64,000 nt of DNA from Kribbella kalugense (GTDB lineage Bacteria > Actinomycetota > Actinomycetes > Propionibacteriales > Kribbellaceae). The stretch covers positions 853,763-917,762 of the forward strand of contig NZ_SODF01000003.1 of assembly GCF_004365875.1 (NCBI RefSeq), read 5' to 3'. Positions 34,622-43,042 of the stretch are shown piece by piece (the first letter of the stretch is position 1; each line of letters starts with the position of its first letter). The notes under the pieces are model-generated. The model searched no databases and had not been told where the DNA came from. It saw only the letters and a program-made list of their open reading frames with translations. Both the position numbers and the translations under genes were made by a program.

Positions 34622-35500
34622 TTACAGAGTCCGTCCTGCACCTGCGAGTGCGGCGAAGTCTGTGATCCCGAGCATCTCGCCGCGTAGCTGAGAGTCGATG
34701 CCGGTCGTGCGGAAGACCTCGTCCAGCCGCTCGCGGTCCGGCATCCAGCGGGCCAGCGCGGACCGGATCGTCTTGCGCCGTTGCGAGAACGCCGCCTCGA
34801 TCACGGCGAACACCTCCTCGCGGCTGGCCGCCGTCGCCGGCGGCTCCCGCCGCTCGAACGCGACCAGTCCGGAATCCACGTTCGGCGCCGGCCAGAACAC
34901 GTTCCGCCCGATCGGTCCGGCGCGTCGCACGTCGGCGTACCAGGCTGCCTTTGCGGACGGTACGCCGTACGTACGTGAACCCGGAGGGGCGGCCAACCGG
35001 TCCGCGACCTCGGACTGCACCATCACCAGCCCGTGCCGCAGCGAGTCCGACACCATCAGCAGGTGCAGCAGCACGGGTACGGCGACGTTGTAGGGCAGGT
35101 TCGCCACACACGCGGTCGGCGACCCGATCTCGGCCGGACCGACCTCCATCGCGTCGGCCTCGACGACGGTCAGCGAGGACGCCTGCTCCGGGGCGTACGT
35201 CGCGATGGTCGACGGGAGCGCCTGGGCCAGCAGCGGGTCGATCTCGACCGCGGTGACCGGATGCCCGTCCGCGAGCAGCGCCAGGGTCAGTGAGCCGAGC
35301 CCGGGACCGACCTCGAGCACGGTCTCGCCCGCGGCCAGATCGGCGGCGCGGACGATCCGGCGGACCGTGTTCGGGTCGATGACGAAGTTCTGACCGCGCT
35401 GCTTGGTCGGGCGGACCCCGAGGGACGCGGCCAGTGAACGCACCTCCGCCGGACCGAGAAGCCTCGGTCCGGCGGAGGTGGATGAATCAGACGAGCTCAC
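34622..35500 (-). CDS. rsmA: 16S rRNA (adenine1518/1519-N6)-dimethyltransferase
   Basis: KsgA/RsmA dimethylates two adenines near the 3' end of 16S rRNA late in small-subunit assembly. The 292-residue protein shows KQRGQNFVIDPNTVRRIV, SAM motif ETVLEVGPGLGSLTLAL, motif IV CVANLPYNVAVP, and the C-terminal RNA-binding helices (FSQRRKTIRSAL). It starts 19 bp after rpfB and precedes ispE, the usual actinobacterial order. Confidence 0.97.
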   Translation of the reverse strand: MSSSDSSTSAGPRLLGPAEVRSLAASLGVRPTKQRGQNFVIDPNTVRRIVRAADLAAGETVLEVGPGLGSLTLALLADGHPVTAVEIDPLLAQALPSTIATYAPEQASSLTVVEADAMEVGPAEIGSPTACVANLPYNVAVPVLLHLLMVSDSLRHGLVMVQSEVADRLAAPPGSRTYGVPSAKAAWYADVRRAGPIGRNVFWPAPNVDSGLVAFERREPPATAASREEVFAVIEAAFSQRRKTIRSALARWMPDRERLDEVFRTTGIDSQLRGEMLGITDFAALAGAGRTL

Positions 35501-35518
35501 GCCGTCAGTGTGTCAGCA

Positions 35519-36649
35519 TCAAGCCTTCTTGCCGCACACCGGCCACGCGCCGTAGCCACCGCGGTCGGCCTTGACCTTCTCCGCGATCGAGATCTGCTGC
35601 GCCTTGGACGCCCCGTTGGCGTTGTTGGCGTACGCCGTACCGCCGTAGGCCGCCCAGGTGCCGTGGTCGAACTGCAGACCGCCGTAGTACCCGTTGCCGG
35701 TGTTCGACGCCCAGTTGCCGCCGGACTCGCACGCGGCGATCCGGTCCCACGCGCCACCACTGCTGGTGGTCGTCGGCTTGCTGGTGTCGGTGGTCGTGGT
35801 GGTCGGCTCGGTCGGCTTCGGCTTCGTGCCGACCAGGACCTTCTCGTCGACCGGTGTGGTGACGAGCTTCGACGTGACCACCTTCGTGGCCGACAGCTTG
35901 CCGTCCAGGTAGGTGTAAAGGTACGTGACGGTCTTGGCGCCGTCCGTGCCCTTCGCCGTGGTCTTCTTGGTGCCCTCGACCAGCGTCGCCGACTTGGTCT
36001 CGTCGGTGCCGTGGGCGACCGCGAGGGTCTTGACGATCTGCTTCTGCAGGACCTGCACGTAGCCGATCCGGTTCACGCCGAGCTTCAGCGGGGTGGCTGC
36101 GGCCGGAGTGATCCGGTCGTCGGCGTCCCAGCTGATCTTCGCCTCGGTCAGGGCCTCGCCGACAGTGCCGGCCATCGACTTGATGGTCGCGATCTTGCCG
36201 AGGTGCACGATCTGAACGGTCTTCGGCGTCTTCACGACGAGCTCGAGACCCTGCCGGCCGAGCGGGGCGCTCCGGCTGGTGGACAGCGATGCTCCGTCGT
36301 AGCGCAGCCCCAGGTCGGCCAGCGCCTCGTTCACGCTGTCGGCCGTGGTCCAGTAGGCCTTCTTGGTGCCGTCGGCGTTGACGGTCAGCTGACGACCGTA
36401 GAGGACCGAGATCTCCTGGCCGTCCTTGAGCTTCGAGTCCGGACCCGGCGCGACCACGTCGTGGTCACCGAGCTGAACTTTTTCGTCCTTCAAGGCGTCT
36501 GCCACGGTGGAGCCGAAGGTGTGAACCTTCCGCACCTGGCCGTCGACGGAGACACTGACGGTCTTGCTCTTCGTGGCGTAGGCCACGGAGCCGCCGGCGA
36601 CGGCGATCGCGGCGGTCGCACCGACGGCCGCGATGATGGACTTGCGCAC
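35519..36649 (-). CDS. rpfB: Resuscitation-promoting factor, RpfB type
   Basis: A secreted muralytic enzyme that cleaves peptidoglycan and promotes exit from dormancy. The 376 residues begin with GTG and a signal/anchor (MRKSIIAAVGATAAIAVAGG). Three DUF348 repeats follow (near 28-70, 85-125 and 143-185: VRKVHTFGSTVADAL, KAYWTTADSVNEAL, KIATIKSMAGTVGEAL), then a G5 domain (~205-285), a Thr/Pro linker, and the C-terminal Rpf lysozyme-like domain with catalytic Glu in ACESGGNW. Domain order is that of mycobacterial RpfB. A long structured leader precedes it. Confidence 0.95.
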   Translation of the reverse strand: MRKSIIAAVGATAAIAVAGGSVAYATKSKTVSVSVDGQVRKVHTFGSTVADALKDEKVQLGDHDVVAPGPDSKLKDGQEISVLYGRQLTVNADGTKKAYWTTADSVNEALADLGLRYDGASLSTSRSAPLGRQGLELVVKTPKTVQIVHLGKIATIKSMAGTVGEALTEAKISWDADDRITPAAATPLKLGVNRIGYVQVLQKQIVKTLAVAHGTDETKSATLVEGTKKTTAKGTDGAKTVTYLYTYLDGKLSATKVVTSKLVTTPVDEKVLVGTKPKPTEPTTTTTDTSKPTTTSSGGAWDRIAACESGGNWASNTGNGYYGGLQFDHGTWAAYGGTAYANNANGASKAQQISIAEKVKADRGGYGAWPVCGKKA

Positions 36650-36840
36650 TAACGCTCCCAGGTAGGGCTACCCGGGCACGGGGTGGGACAGCACAGGCAC
36701 CGACCGCCACCGCCAGGCTGGGGGCCTGGAACCAGTGGTCGACGCCGAGGGGCGTGCTGTGCCCGGAACCTTCCCCGATCCCGGCCAACATCACGGGACC
36801 ATAACGAAGATATGCCGGAAGCGCCAATCCCCTGGTCGGC
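36650..36840 (-). promoter_or_regulatory. Structured 5' leader of rpfB, possible c-di-AMP (ydaO-like) riboswitch
   Basis: The minus-strand leader has a long-range stem (gggcacagcac with gtgctgtccc), G-rich single-stranded segments (ggggaaggttcc) and a 3' cccgggtagccctacctggg hairpin ending six bases before the GTG. Cell-wall hydrolase (rpf) genes in Actinobacteria are often controlled by ydaO riboswitches. Some elements here fit loosely, but I could not match the full consensus, so the class is uncertain. Confidence 0.35.
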
Positions 36841-36877
36841 GAGTCGCAAATGGGTGTAACGGGCCCGACATGCCCGA

Positions 36878-37492
36878 TCACGCCAGGTGATGGCCCCACT
36901 GACCGCGATGCACGACCTCGGCCGTCGTACGGCGGCCTCGTTTCAGCGACGGCGAGCGCTTGTCCGGGGCCCGGTAGCCGACCGACATCAGCCCGATCAG
37001 GTCGAACCCAGCGGGTACGCCGAACTCCTTGAGCAACCTGCCCACCTTGTCCGCAGGAGGCCCGAAAAAGCAGGCTCCCAGGCCTTCGTCGACGACCGTC
37101 TGGAGCATCAGCAGGACCGCCATCCCGGTGTCGACGTACCAGTACGGCGCGGTCCAGTGACCCTCGTCGCGATCGGTCCAGCCCTTGTCCGGCTCGGTGT
37201 AGCGATCGAGGTACGCGTCCTTGTGCGCGAAGGCAAGGATCAGCAGCGGCGCCCGGCGCAGGCCTGTGATCCATTCAACATACTTCTCGTCCGGATCCTC
37301 GGCCGCGATCCGCCAGTAACGCTCGCGGTCGTCGCCCTCCAGGGTCAGGAACGCCCAACCCTGCGTGAACCCGCCGGACGGTGCCCGCAACCCGTTCTCC
37401 AGGATCCGTTCCCGGATCTCGTCCGGTACGGCCCGGTCCGGGTCGAAGTTGCGCACCATCCGGCGTCGTCGTACCACCTCACTGAACTCCAT
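36878..37492 (-). CDS. Nitroreductase-family flavoprotein
   Basis: A 204-residue FMN-dependent oxidoreductase. The N-terminus MEFSEVVRRRRMVRNFDPDRAVP and LENGLRAPSGGFTQGW are the classic FMN-phosphate segments, and GLGACFFGPP is the second flavin contact. The physiological substrate is unknown; homologues reduce nitroaromatics, quinones or act in cofactor metabolism. It lies 21 bp after a small ABM-fold gene in the same direction, so the two may be coexpressed. Confidence 0.88.
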   Translation of the reverse strand: MEFSEVVRRRRMVRNFDPDRAVPDEIRERILENGLRAPSGGFTQGWAFLTLEGDDRERYWRIAAEDPDEKYVEWITGLRRAPLLILAFAHKDAYLDRYTEPDKGWTDRDEGHWTAPYWYVDTGMAVLLMLQTVVDEGLGACFFGPPADKVGRLLKEFGVPAGFDLIGLMSVGYRAPDKRSPSLKRGRRTTAEVVHRGQWGHHLA

Positions 37493-37513
37493 GAGGTGTG
37501 TCTACCAGCGGCG

Positions 37514-37822
37514 TCAGCCGACCTCGTCGCCGACCTCCAGGGGCCGCCAGAACTCGACCGCCGGCTGCGCTGTCACGCCGGCCGCGGACATGATCTGCTC
37601 GATCTGCGGGCCGGAGCTCTCGAAGAACGCCTGGAACGCCGCCTCGTCGGGCCATTCGTCGACGACGAGAACCTCGGTCTCGCTGCCGTAGAAGTGATGT
37701 GAGATCAGCCCGCGACTCGACGCGTCCGCAATCACACCTTTGAAGAGCGCGCCGTTGTCGGCGCCCATCTTCTCGATCGCCGTGGGGTCCCCAGTCACCC
37801 GCAGGGTCATCAGAACACTCAT
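37514..37822 (-). CDS. ABM-fold (antibiotic-biosynthesis-monooxygenase-like) small protein
   Basis: A 102-residue ferredoxin-like-fold protein: SVLMTLRVTGDPTAIEKM, HHFYGSETEVLVVDEWPDEAAFQAFFES and a final beta-strand with EFWRPLEV. It matches the ABM/quinol-monooxygenase fold, usually dimeric. ATG 37822 has a strong GGGAGGGG site, ruling out the longer frame. It neighbours the nitroreductase gene, suggesting a shared redox or quinone-linked role, but the reaction is unknown. Confidence 0.78.
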   Translation of the reverse strand: MSVLMTLRVTGDPTAIEKMGADNGALFKGVIADASSRGLISHHFYGSETEVLVVDEWPDEAAFQAFFESSGPQIEQIMSAAGVTAQPAVEFWRPLEVGDEVG

Positions 37823-37934
37823 TGCCCCTCCCCCTTGCAGGCCGGCCCCGAACCGGGCCGACGCCCTCAGACTGCGCCCGTCCAGCACCCCGCGCAACGG
37901 TCGGCGCGAACGTTGACGGTAGGCGTCCACCCGA

Positions 37935-38825
37935 TCACGAAACCAGCTTGTTCAACAGGTACGCCTCGGTCCCTGCCAGCCCTACCGAACAGAACACAAC
38001 GGTCTGGCCCTTCACGTGATCGGCGAGCACCTCGCCGAGGCTGATCAGCCGGTCGTGCTGCGGCGTGCCGGCCAGTACGAAGGGCGGGTCGTAAGCATGT
38101 GTCTGCGCGATCGAGTCCGTCACCACGAGGTCAGCCCGATCGATCAACTCCGGCCCGAACTCCGCACGCCCAACCTGCTTGGGTCCGAGCGTGGTCACGA
38201 AGGCACCGTCCTTGACCCACGCGGGGTCGATCACCGGCGTCGGGCTGTTGGTGGCGAGTACGACGAGATCGTTGCCTTCAACCGCTTCCCGGGCCGACCC
38301 GACGGCGTTCACGGACAACCCGAACTCCTCGGAAGCCCTTGAAACAAAGGCGTTCCGACGTTCCTCTGAACGACTGAAGACCGCGACCGACGACAACGCC
38401 CGTACCGCCGAGATGGCCCACAGCTGGGTCCACGCCTGGGTCCCCGTGCCGACCAGACCGAGCGTCGTCGCGTCCGTCCGGGCAAGCGCATCGACAGCCA
38501 CGCCACCGATCGCACCCACTCTTCTAGGCCCAAGTTCGTTGCCAACAGCAATGCCACGAACGGTGCCGGTCTGCCAGTCATGGACGACGACAACCTGCTC
38601 CCCCGGCTCAGCATCAAACCCGTCGTACGACCGATACCCGAACCACTCACCCTGGAGCGCACCGGTGGTAAAGACCAGCCGCCCGTCACCCAGATCCGTG
38701 GCCACCCGCGGCGGCGTACGCAACCGCCCGGCGTGCGCGGCGAGGATCGCCTCCCGCATCCACGCGACGGCCTCGTGGGCCGCCATCCTGGACCGGATAT
38801 CAGCATCCGTGAGGACGGCTACCAC
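37935..38825 (-). CDS. Ornithine cyclodeaminase / mu-crystallin family protein
   Basis: A 296-residue NAD(P)-binding protein. The N-terminal dimerisation domain (VLTDADIRSRM, RTPPRVATDLGDGRLVFTTGAL) leads into a Rossmann domain with TTLGLVGTGTQAWTQL and AVFSRSEERRNAF, as in ornithine cyclodeaminase, alanine dehydrogenase and ketimine reductases. Substrate unassigned. GTG 38825 is chosen because residues before it have no family match, while a longer frame reaches 38942. Monocistronic by spacing. Confidence 0.85.
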   Translation of the reverse strand: MVAVLTDADIRSRMAAHEAVAWMREAILAAHAGRLRTPPRVATDLGDGRLVFTTGALQGEWFGYRSYDGFDAEPGEQVVVVHDWQTGTVRGIAVGNELGPRRVGAIGGVAVDALARTDATTLGLVGTGTQAWTQLWAISAVRALSSVAVFSRSEERRNAFVSRASEEFGLSVNAVGSAREAVEGNDLVVLATNSPTPVIDPAWVKDGAFVTTLGPKQVGRAEFGPELIDRADLVVTDSIAQTHAYDPPFVLAGTPQHDRLISLGEVLADHVKGQTVVFCSVGLAGTEAYLLNKLVS

Positions 38826-38874
38826 GATCGCTCGATCTTCATGACGCCTGCCTATCAGATGAGTCCAGGTGAGT

Positions 38875-40017
38875 TCAGCCGCGTTGCGGGGCCTGCGGCC
38901 GTGTGGGGCCGTCGGGGTGCGGGCGGTGCGCCTGTTGCCCACGCGGCCGGGCAGCGTTGCCTTGCGCCGGCAGCGCGTGGTCGGTGCCGCCCACCGATTG
39001 CTTGGTCGCCCCGGCCGCGGGCGCCTGTGGAGCGGTCAAGGCCCGTAGCCGTTTCAGGTCGGGCGGGAGATTGTCCTGGGCCCGGCGAACATCCTGGTTC
39101 AGCCGGGACGCCGGCCGCTGAGACTGCTGCTGAGCACGCTGTGCGATGCCGATGCGGTAGTGGCGTTCGACGCGGTTAAGTTCCTGGTCCAGCCCGGCGA
39201 CCGCGTTCTGAGCAGCCTTGGTGCCCTCCGCCGTCTTCTGGTCACTCCCCAGTGACTCGTCGGCTTCTACAGCAGCCAGGCGAGACAGGGACTGGCGCAG
39301 TGGAGCGACCAGCTGCTTGCGTACCTCAGCACGGTGTGCCTCGGGCATGAGGCCTGGCTCGACAAGATGTTTGTCGATCACCATGTCGACCTCGACGTTC
39401 CAGCGTTGACTGTCCGCCGTACACAACAGCTTCTGGGTGACCTCAGCGCTGGTCAGGTCGCTGCGTTCGGCCAGCGCCTTGTCGAGGTGCCGGGCAGCAG
39501 GTGTGAAGGCGGCGTAGGCGTTGAGATCCTGCTGCGCCAGAACCGCGGCCTCGACCTTGTCCAGCCCCGCATCGGCGAAGACATCACTGATGACGAGGTC
39601 GAGGTTGCGCTTCGTCCAATGCTCGACGCGACCTTCGTCGTCGGCAGCCGCCGCATCGTCGTACGGGTACGCCTCCGGCTCCGCCGTGTCTCCGAGCGGA
39701 GCCATCAGGTGCGCGGCTTCGTGAGTCAGAGTGTCCATCGCGTCGCGAAGCATCCAGGCCTCGTCGTCGGTCAACGGCCGATCGAGGTCCCGTGCCTCGC
39801 GCAGCGGAACGAGGACCTGCTGGACAGAAACCGCAAGACTGCCGTCGGCGTGTGCGCTTCCGAGATTCTCTGGATCGCTCTCCTCGAGCACCCGCCCGTT
39901 CCACCGGGTTCGAGGACCACCTCTCCCCCCGGCGCGCTGCTCGACCGCATACACCACCGCGGCGACCAGCCGGTACTCCCACGACTGCGGCGGGATCTGG
40001 ACTTCGCCGTCGGTCAC
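38875..40017 (-). CDS. Hypothetical protein with an HEAAH zincin-like motif and disordered tail
   Basis: Function not recognised. The 380-residue protein has TLTHEAAHLMAPLGD near residue 97. An HExxH sequence with a following Asp/Glu-rich region is the core of zinc metallopeptidases, and acidic residues near 115 could be the third ligand. No signal peptide. Residues ~150-300 are helical with coiled-coil tendency, and the last ~70 are rich in Gln, Pro, Arg and Ala and look disordered. It starts on the stop of its partner gene (GTGA overlap), so the two act together. Confidence 0.65.
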   Translation of the reverse strand: MTDGEVQIPPQSWEYRLVAAVVYAVEQRAGGRGGPRTRWNGRVLEESDPENLGSAHADGSLAVSVQQVLVPLREARDLDRPLTDDEAWMLRDAMDTLTHEAAHLMAPLGDTAEPEAYPYDDAAAADDEGRVEHWTKRNLDLVISDVFADAGLDKVEAAVLAQQDLNAYAAFTPAARHLDKALAERSDLTSAEVTQKLLCTADSQRWNVEVDMVIDKHLVEPGLMPEAHRAEVRKQLVAPLRQSLSRLAAVEADESLGSDQKTAEGTKAAQNAVAGLDQELNRVERHYRIGIAQRAQQQSQRPASRLNQDVRRAQDNLPPDLKRLRALTAPQAPAAGATKQSVGGTDHALPAQGNAARPRGQQAHRPHPDGPTRPQAPQRG

Positions 40018-40442
40018 GATCCGTCGTCCAGGCCGTCGTTCCGAAGGCGCTCGATCAGCCTCACCAGGGTGGAGTTCATCCGCAGGATCGTCATGGATTC
40101 GCGCGGCGGGGCCTGCTTGGACAAGGCGGCAATCTCGGCTTTCGCGCGTCCGGCGTGTGCGATCCGCTCTGCCGGCGAGCTCTTGTCGCCAAGCACCTGA
40201 GCCACCAGGGCCGATGCGCGCTGGAACTGCGGACTGGTGCCAGGCTTCGGGCCCTCGATGAGCTGGGGCAGCTTCTCCGCTCTGATCAAGGCCAGGCGGC
40301 GGGAACGCTCGTCTGTGATCTGCTCTGCCAGCGCCTTCAGGCGCGCGACTTCGGCAGTCACGGTGGCCTCGTCGGCACCCAGCAACGAATCGGCGAGCTC
40401 GAGCAGCTGCGCGTCGAAAGCTTCGAAATCCACCTCGTCCAC
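40014..40442 (-). CDS. Small helical hypothetical protein, partner of the HEAAH protein
   Basis: A 142-residue all-alpha cytoplasmic protein beginning (GTG) VDEVDFEAFDAQLLELADSLL, with several Ala/Leu/Glu-rich amphipathic helices (TAEVARLKALAEQI) and no known motif. Its four-base overlap with the following HEAAH protein gene implies translational coupling and probably a complex. Possible roles as an inhibitor or adaptor are speculation. The pair sits between tatD and rpfB, where Mycobacterium has nothing, so it is accessory. Confidence 0.6.
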   Translation of the reverse strand: MDEVDFEAFDAQLLELADSLLGADEATVTAEVARLKALAEQITDERSRRLALIRAEKLPQLIEGPKPGTSPQFQRASALVAQVLGDKSSPAERIAHAGRAKAEIAALSKQAPPRESMTILRMNSTLVRLIERLRNDGLDDGS

Positions 40443-40480
40443 CGACCCAGCGTATCCGGCCCGGCGGCCACCGTGGCGGG

Positions 40481-41392
40481 TTACCAGGGACCGCCGAAGG
40501 CGCGGTTGGCGTTGTTGTTGAGGGCGGTGCAGAGTTCGGGGACGGAGATGTTCAGTACGTCGGCCATCTTCCGGACCGTGTGCGGGATCAGGTACGACGC
40601 GTTCGGCTTGCCGCGGTACGGCGACGGGGTCAGGTACGGCGCGTCCGTCTCGACCAGGATCCGGTCGAGCGGTGTCACAGCCAGTGCGTTCCGCAACGAC
40701 TGCGCGTTCTTGAACGTGACCACGCCGGCGAAGCTCAGGAACGCACCGCGGTTCACGCACTCCCGGGCGAACTCAGTGTCGCCGGAGAAGCAGTGCATCA
40801 CCAACCGGTCCGGCACACCTTCCTGGTCCAGGATCCGCAGGATGTCCTCGTGCGCGTCCCGGTCGTGGATCATCAGCGTCTTGCCCAGCCGCTTGGCCAG
40901 CTCGATGTGCGCGGCGAACGACTCGTGCTGCGCGGCCCGCCCGTCCTCACCGGTCCGGAAGTAGTCGAGCCCGGTCTCTCCGATCACCCGGACCTTCTCA
41001 CTGCTCACTGCCAGCCGCTCGATCTCGGCCAGCGCACTGTCGAGCTCACCGGATTCCTTCAGCTTCGGCGCCTCGTTCGGGTGCAGCGCGACCCCGGCGA
41101 TCAGGTTCGGGTACTGCGCAGCCGCCTCGACCGCCCACACCGCACCCGGCAGATCACACCCGACCTGCACGATCCGAGTCACACCGACCGAGGACGCCAG
41201 CCGAATCGCCTCAGCCGGACTCAGCCAATCCCCGTCCTCGCCGTCCGCGATATCCAGATGGCAGTGCGCGTCAACCACACTCATCGGCAACGGATCAGGC
41301 ACCGCAGGCCGACTCCGGTCCCGCGACCGCCCATCCTCCCCCACCGCAGCCCGCTCCCGAGTCGGCCGACCCACCTCCACACCATCAGACAT
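40481..41392 (-). CDS. tatD: TatD-family metal-dependent DNase
   Basis: A 303-residue TIM-barrel metallohydrolase of the TatD family, linked to DNA repair exonuclease activity. Metal ligands are visible: DAHCHLD, GETGLDYF, HDRDAHED, MHCFSG and VETDAPYLTP. The first ~36 residues (before MSVVDAHC) are a low-complexity extension; an internal ATG at about 41284 may be the true start. TatD next to rpfB and metG is the actinobacterial norm, here separated by inserted genes on both sides. Confidence 0.93.
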   Translation of the reverse strand: MSDGVEVGRPTRERAAVGEDGRSRDRSRPAVPDPLPMSVVDAHCHLDIADGEDGDWLSPAEAIRLASSVGVTRIVQVGCDLPGAVWAVEAAAQYPNLIAGVALHPNEAPKLKESGELDSALAEIERLAVSSEKVRVIGETGLDYFRTGEDGRAAQHESFAAHIELAKRLGKTLMIHDRDAHEDILRILDQEGVPDRLVMHCFSGDTEFARECVNRGAFLSFAGVVTFKNAQSLRNALAVTPLDRILVETDAPYLTPSPYRGKPNASYLIPHTVRKMADVLNISVPELCTALNNNANRAFGGPW

Positions 41393-41428
41393 ACGTCCTA
41401 GATTACTGACCCCCGTCTCCTTCGTTGA

Positions 41429-41480
41429 CGGGTTGTTTCACCACTGGCGGGTTGTAGCAGGTCAGCGGAGAAACAACCGG
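41429..41480. repeat. Flanking repeat, left copy, upstream of the AbiEi-like gene
   Basis: A 52-bp element. Its ends form an 11-bp inverted repeat with one mismatch (cgggttgtttc / gaaacaaccgg). The first 40 bases match 42501-42540 at 29 of 40 positions with no gaps, and the closing aaacaacc is shared. It sits between divergent tatD and the AbiEi-like gene, where AbiEi proteins are known to bind inverted repeats. Confidence 0.6.
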
Positions 41481-41539
41481 TCATCGACCGTTGTCCACAG
41501 ACCCGAAAGTGGGGCGCCGGCGGCGGGCAGAACAGCGGC

Positions 41540-42529
41540 ATGTTCTGTGGCATGAATACGAGACTCGAAGTGGTGACCAATCAGCGGGGTGGGTGGTTCT
41601 CGCGGGGTGACGCGATTGCCGCTGGGTACTCCGATGCCGACCTGCGCAGGGAGGTCGCGTCGGGGCGGTGGCTGCACCTGACCCGGGGCGCGTACGCGCA
41701 ACCGGGTGACTCGGTCGAGGCGATGCCGACTTGGGAGCAAGAGGCTTGGCTCCACGTGCGTACGGCGAGAGCGGTGTACCACCGTCTGGGCGGCCGCGCC
41801 GTCGTGAGCCACCAGTCGGCGTTGCTGCTGCACGGAGTGCGAGTCTCGGAGCTCGACCTGAGCCGGGTACACGTGACCAGGACGGTCGGTGCCGGTCGGT
41901 CCGATGCGGCTGTCTGCCAGCACGCCGCTCGACCGCCGGTCGATGTGGTGTGTGAGATGGACGGTGTACGGACGACATTCGCCGCACGGGCTGTTGTCGA
42001 GACCGTGCGGGCAACCAGTTTTCCGGTTGCGGTCTCGGTCGTGGACCAGGCGCTCCGGTCCCGGATTGCCACTCCACAGCAGTTGACGGATGCGCTCACG
42101 CCCTTTGCCAGGCGCAGCGGTATCCGTACGGCCGGCCGTGCGGTCGAGTTCGGCGACGGCCGAGCCGAATCGGTCGGGGAATCGAGGCTCCGGGTCGTGC
42201 TGTCGGATCTCGGCTTACCGCGGCCGCTCCCTCAGGCCGAGATCCGCGACGCGGCCGGCGCGTTCGTGGCGCGGGTCGACTTCCTGTTCGCGCAGTACGG
42301 CGTGATCGTCGAATTCGACGGAGCCGTCAAGTACGGCGACGGCAACTCGAAGGCCCTGATCGCGGAGAAGGTGCGCGAGGACCGGCTGCGCGACCTGGGC
42401 TATCAGGTCGTCCGCGTGTCCTGGTCCGACCTCACCCACCCCGCCACCCTCCTCCACACCATCAACCGAGCAATCGCCCGCTCGCGCCCCGCCTCGATAA
42501 CGGGTTATGTCACCGCTAGCGCGCAATAA
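41540..42529 (+). CDS. AbiEi-like antitoxin/regulator domain fused to a Vsr-like (DUF559) endonuclease domain
   Basis: A 329-residue protein. The N-terminal ~100 residues form a winged helix of the AbiEi type (GGWFSRGDAIAAGYSDADLRREVASGRW...GAYA), followed by a middle domain (SHQSALLLHGV). Residues ~195-300 carry a PD-(D/E)XK/Vsr-like core: GESRLRVVL, FVARVDFLF, VIVEFDGAVKY and DRLRDLGYQVVRVSWSDL, with the usual E...D...ExK-like acidic residues. Such fusions are widespread and poorly characterised in actinomycetes. Related repeats flank the gene and the last nine codons lie inside the right one. A second ATG at 41552 is possible. Confidence 0.82.
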   Translation: MFCGMNTRLEVVTNQRGGWFSRGDAIAAGYSDADLRREVASGRWLHLTRGAYAQPGDSVEAMPTWEQEAWLHVRTARAVYHRLGGRAVVSHQSALLLHGVRVSELDLSRVHVTRTVGAGRSDAAVCQHAARPPVDVVCEMDGVRTTFAARAVVETVRATSFPVAVSVVDQALRSRIATPQQLTDALTPFARRSGIRTAGRAVEFGDGRAESVGESRLRVVLSDLGLPRPLPQAEIRDAAGAFVARVDFLFAQYGVIVEFDGAVKYGDGNSKALIAEKVREDRLRDLGYQVVRVSWSDLTHPATLLHTINRAIARSRPASITGYVTASAQ

Positions 42530-42552
42530 CACGTCACCGGCCAAACAACCCG
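42501..42552. repeat. Flanking repeat, right copy, at the 3' end of the AbiEi-like gene
   Basis: Counterpart of 41429-41480 in the same orientation (cgggttatgtcaccgct ... ccaaacaacccg). Its ends pair less well (8 of 11). It contains the stop codon of the AbiEi-like gene and an internal near-duplicate (tgtcaccg / cgtcaccg). Confidence 0.55.
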
Positions 42553-42559
42553 CCAGCCA

Positions 42560-42979
42560 CTACTCGGCAGCTTCCTTCACCTTCGCGACGAGCGTCTCCC
42601 ACATGGCTTGGGAGTGTTTGGCCTCCTCTTCGCTGCCGTTGTTGTCTTGCGTCAGCTTGAGGTGGGTCTCGTCGGTGCCCGTCAGCTCATACGTGAGGGT
42701 GTGGTAGTTCTCTGGTACGTCGGGTTGGCCGGTCAGGGGGCTGTAGTGGGTCAGCTTGAGTAGGTGGCCGGGGTCTACTGCGAGGATCTGGCCCTTGTCC
42801 TGGTAGGGCTTGCCCTCCCATTCGCCGGTCCAGGTGATCGGGCTGCCGGCCTGCCAGTCCGTCTCCACCTCGGCGCCGAACCACAATTCCTTCAGCGCGG
42901 CCGGATCGGTCAGCACCTCCCAGACCTGCGCCGGGGTCGCTGCGATATCGGTCTCGGCTACGGCCAAGAATCCAGTCAT
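42560..42979 (-). CDS. SRPBCC (AHSA1/polyketide-cyclase-like) protein
   Basis: A 139-residue START/Bet-v1-fold protein: AVAETDIAATPAQVWEVLTDPAALKELWFGAEVETDWQ at the start, ITWTGEWEGKPYQDKGQIL in the middle and a long C-terminal helix (HSQAMWETLVAKVKEAAE). AHSA1-type proteins bind hydrophobic ligands or assist Hsp90-like chaperones; the ligand here is unknown. It is 63 bp downstream of the KFSSS-type metG on the same strand and may be cotranscribed. Confidence 0.88.
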   Translation of the reverse strand: MTGFLAVAETDIAATPAQVWEVLTDPAALKELWFGAEVETDWQAGSPITWTGEWEGKPYQDKGQILAVDPGHLLKLTHYSPLTGQPDVPENYHTLTYELTGTDETHLKLTQDNNGSEEEAKHSQAMWETLVAKVKEAAE

Positions 42980-43042
42980 CGTGAACTCCTCTCTCTACTG
43001 CGACCGTACGACCCCAGCCGCGCCCGCGCTTGTAGAAAAGCG

